From NCBI RefSeq assembly GCF_022554085.1, contig NZ_JAKFYR010000002.1, positions 496,001-560,000 of the forward strand: a DNA stretch of 64,000 nt, written 5' to 3'. Positions 62,014-64,000 of the stretch are shown piece by piece. Origin of the DNA: Rhodococcus sp. CH91. GTDB lineage: Bacteria > Actinomycetota > Actinomycetes > Mycobacteriales > Mycobacteriaceae. Both the position numbers and the translations under genes were made by a program. The notes beneath the pieces are model-generated. The model saw nothing but the letters and a program-made list of their open reading frames with translations. It did not search any database and had not been told where the DNA came from. Numbering within the stretch: position 1 is the stretch's first letter; the number at the start of each line of letters is the position of its first letter.

Positions 62014-62775
62014 TTACATGGAGGGCAGTTGCGCTGCGGCCTCGGGATCGAGGAACCACACGGTGCGCTCCGTACCGCGTGCCCCGGCAGCCGGAATCTC
62101 CTCCGGTGCGACGCCACGAACGGCGGCCGCGACCGCCTCGGCTTTCGCGGCGCCGGTGACGAGCAACCAGACCTGGCGGGACCGTCGCACGGCGGGCAGC
62201 GTCAACGTCACCCGGGCGGGCGGCGGCTTCGGAGAATCGTCGACACCCACCACGAAGCGCTCGGATTCGCGCACCGCATCGGTCTCGGGGAACAGCGAGT
62301 TGACGTGGCCTTCGCCGCCCATCCCGAGCAGGTGCACGTCGAAGTCCGGCACCGTGCCGTCGGGGGAGTGCGCCGCCAGAAGTTCGGCGTAGCGCTGCGC
62401 CGATGCCTCCGGCGTGCTGCATCCGTCCTCCCCGAGGGCCGGCATGCTGTGGATCCGCGCGGGGTCGATCGGCACGTGGTCGAGCAGTGCTGCCCGTGCC
62501 TGCACCTCGTTGCGATCCGGATCGCCGGGCGGAAGGAAGCGTTCGTCGCCGAAGTACACGTTCACCGCAGACCAGTCGATTCCACCCTGGTGGTCGCGCA
62601 CATGCTCGAGCATCGCGATACCCGTGCCACCGCCGGTGAGAACCACGTGCGCCTGCACCCGGTCGCGCTGGGCGGCGACGACTGCGTCGACGAAGGCGAC
62701 GGCCGCCGCACGCGCGACCTCGTCCGCGTCGGTGAAGGACAGGACCTCGAACGGATTCTCCACCGGATCAGACAT
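62014..62775 (-). CDS. pgl: 6-phosphogluconolactonase
   Basis: Pgl hydrolyses 6-phosphogluconolactone, the step after Zwf. The 253-residue protein has the family's VLTGGGTGIAMLEHV, VYFGDERFLPPGDPDRNEVQAR, DFDVHLLGMGGEGHVNSLFPE and PPARVTLTLPAVRRSRQVWLLVTG. ATG 62775 overlaps the opcA stop by eight bases. It ends the zwf-opcA-pgl unit, read leftward. Confidence 0.96.
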   Translation of the reverse strand: MSDPVENPFEVLSFTDADEVARAAAVAFVDAVVAAQRDRVQAHVVLTGGGTGIAMLEHVRDHQGGIDWSAVNVYFGDERFLPPGDPDRNEVQARAALLDHVPIDPARIHSMPALGEDGCSTPEASAQRYAELLAAHSPDGTVPDFDVHLLGMGGEGHVNSLFPETDAVRESERFVVGVDDSPKPPPARVTLTLPAVRRSRQVWLLVTGAAKAEAVAAAVRGVAPEEIPAAGARGTERTVWFLDPEAAAQLPSM

Positions 62776-63676
62776 ATTCCACCTTCGGCAGGGCCGACAA
62801 TGCGGCTTCGTACACTTCGTCGGGGTTGAGACGGCGCAGCTCCTCGGCGAGGCACTCCGCGGAGTTCCGCCGAGCCAGGCTGATCAGCGAATCGGGCTTG
62901 TGGGTGCGCGCGAGGGTCGCGACGCGTCCTTCCTGCGGCCGTTCGAGAGTGATCGTCTGTGATGCCGTGTGCAGGTCCACCCGGAGTTCGCCCGTCGCCC
63001 GCTCGATGCGGCAGTCGAGACGACTCGCGAGCCAGCCCGCGAGCAGGTCGACGGCCGGCTCGGTCCGCAGGCCCGAGACCCGTGCCGAGAGCACCGGCTC
63101 GTACGGAGGCTGATCGAGTGCGGAGACCAGCAGGGCCCGCCAGTAGGTGATGCGAGCCCACGCGAGATCCGTATCGCCCGGACGGTAACCGGACAGGACG
63201 GTCCCGAGCTCGGACCGGGGATCCTCCGAGTTCGTCACGTCCGTGATCCGGCGCACCGCCAGACGCCCCACCGGATCGTCGGCAGGTACGGGCGGCGCCT
63301 GGTTGGGCCACCACGCGACGACCGGGGTATCGGGCAGCAGGAAAGGCACGACCACCGATTCCTGATGCTCACCGAGTTCGCCGTGCAAGGCGAGGATCAA
63401 TGCTTCGGAGGCGCCCGCCTCACCGGCGACCCGGATCTCGGCGTCGAGCCGCGACGGACCGTCGTGACGGCCCCGGCCGACGACGATGACGCGGCAGGGA
63501 TTCTCCTTGGACGCCTCGGTTGCCGCGGTGATCGCGGCATCGAGACCTCGCGCGTCGCCCGCGCAGACGATGAACGTGAGAACGCGTCCCTGCGTGACCA
63601 TTCCGCTCGATCGACGCAATTCCACCAGTTTGCGGCTGACCGCATTGGCGGAGGTGTTGCGCAATTGCAGCCTCAC
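62768..63676 (-). CDS. opcA: Glucose-6-phosphate dehydrogenase assembly protein OpcA
   Basis: OpcA activates or helps assemble G6PDH in cyanobacteria and actinobacteria. The 302-residue protein has an N-terminal NTSANAVSRKLVELRRSSG segment, VVPFLLPDTPVVAWWPNQAPP in the middle and a C-terminal domain of unknown mechanism. GTG 63676 overlaps the zwf stop (GTGA) and aligns with the family N-terminus; ATG 63688 would add four residues. It always sits next to zwf, as here. Confidence 0.93.
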   Translation of the reverse strand: MRLQLRNTSANAVSRKLVELRRSSGMVTQGRVLTFIVCAGDARGLDAAITAATEASKENPCRVIVVGRGRHDGPSRLDAEIRVAGEAGASEALILALHGELGEHQESVVVPFLLPDTPVVAWWPNQAPPVPADDPVGRLAVRRITDVTNSEDPRSELGTVLSGYRPGDTDLAWARITYWRALLVSALDQPPYEPVLSARVSGLRTEPAVDLLAGWLASRLDCRIERATGELRVDLHTASQTITLERPQEGRVATLARTHKPDSLISLARRNSAECLAEELRRLNPDEVYEAALSALPKVEYV

Positions 63677-64000
63677 GGACGCCTCCATTCGCGACCCGTG
63701 CGGCGCAGCATCTCATCGGCGGATTCCGGACCCCAGGTACCCGCCTCGTAGGGTTCCGGGCGTCCGTGCGCAGCCCAGTGCTCGAGCACCGGATCGAGGA
63801 TCTTCCAGGACAATTCGACTTCCTCGTCCACGGGGAAGAGGGACGGCACGCCGAGGAGCACGTCGAGGATCAACCGCTCGTACGCCTCGGGAGAGGACAC
63901 CGTGAAGGCCTGGCCGTAACTGAAGTCCATGTTCACGTCCCGGACCTCCATCTCGGAGCCGGGCACCTTCGAGCCGAAACGCATCGTGACACCCTCGTCC
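63673..64000 (-). CDS. zwf: Glucose-6-phosphate dehydrogenase, C-terminal part (5' end outside window)
   Basis: Zwf oxidises glucose-6-phosphate with NADP+, the entry to the oxidative pentose phosphate pathway. About 108 C-terminal residues are visible: FGSKVPGSEMEVRDVNMDFSYG, then SPEAYERLILDVLLGVPSLFP, WKILDPVLEHWA and YEAGTWGPESADEML, all diagnostic. The frame is open to the window edge. It leads opcA and pgl. Confidence 0.95.
   Translation of the reverse strand, partial: DEGVTMRFGSKVPGSEMEVRDVNMDFSYGQAFTVSSPEAYERLILDVLLGVPSLFPVDEEVELSWKILDPVLEHWAAHGRPEPYEAGTWGPESADEMLRRTGREWRRP

Overview
The window is a high-GC actinobacterial chromosome segment, most probably from Rhodococcus or a close mycolic-acid relative (genus is inferred from gene content and order). 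Markers are mihF, a PriA without helicase motifs, whiA, the rapZ-yvcK-whiA trio, opcA beside zwf, and a gene order close to the Mycobacterium tuberculosis core chromosome. Many neighbouring genes overlap by 1-4 bases (GTGA, ATGA, TGATG), and several promoters are TAnnnT -10 boxes about 6-8 bases from the start codon, which suggests leaderless mRNAs.

Layout. 1-2.1 kb: end of aroC, then aroK and aroB (shikimate pathway). 2.1-5.7 kb: a DinB-like protein and a small membrane protein on the minus strand, then an Xaa-Pro peptidase, efp and nusB. 5.8-14.8 kb: the pyrimidine operon pyrR-pyrB-pyrC-(PH protein)-carA-carB-pyrF, led by a probable PyrR-binding RNA hairpin. 15-21 kb: mihF, gmk, rpoZ, coaBC, metK, priA. 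21-25.6 kb: a decayed hemerythrin-like gene, a secreted lipase, fmt and rsmB.

25.7-40.5 kb looks like an accessory block inserted between rsmB and rpe: a PfkB-type kinase, a two-gene fluoride channel (fluC1-fluC2) behind a possible 17-codon leader peptide, a complete urease cluster on the minus strand (ureA, a His-rich CbiX-like protein, ureB, ureC, ureF, ureG, ureD, urea transporter), an ammonium transporter with a degenerate PII-like tail, and a 1138-residue fusion of a potassium-channel-like pore to an FUSC-type membrane protein. The urease genes plausibly form one nitrogen-acquisition unit: urea uptake, hydrolysis, nickel delivery and ammonium handling. There is no ureE; the CbiX-like protein is the obvious candidate to fill its place.

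40.5-47.5 kb: rpe, the riboflavin genes ribD-ribE-ribBA-ribH, a PH-domain protein and uvrC. 47.5-50.5 kb: rapZ, yvcK, whiA. 50.5-56.9 kb: gap-pgk-tpiA, secG, ppc. 56.9-61.7 kb: a DGPF protein with an ECF42-type sigma factor and a probable cognate promoter, an AHSA1-like protein, and a two-subunit GMC-type dehydrogenase with a Tat-exported small subunit. 61.7-64 kb: minus-strand pgl, opcA and the end of zwf (oxidative pentose phosphate pathway).

No tRNA, rRNA, CRISPR array, insertion sequence or prophage gene was recognised.
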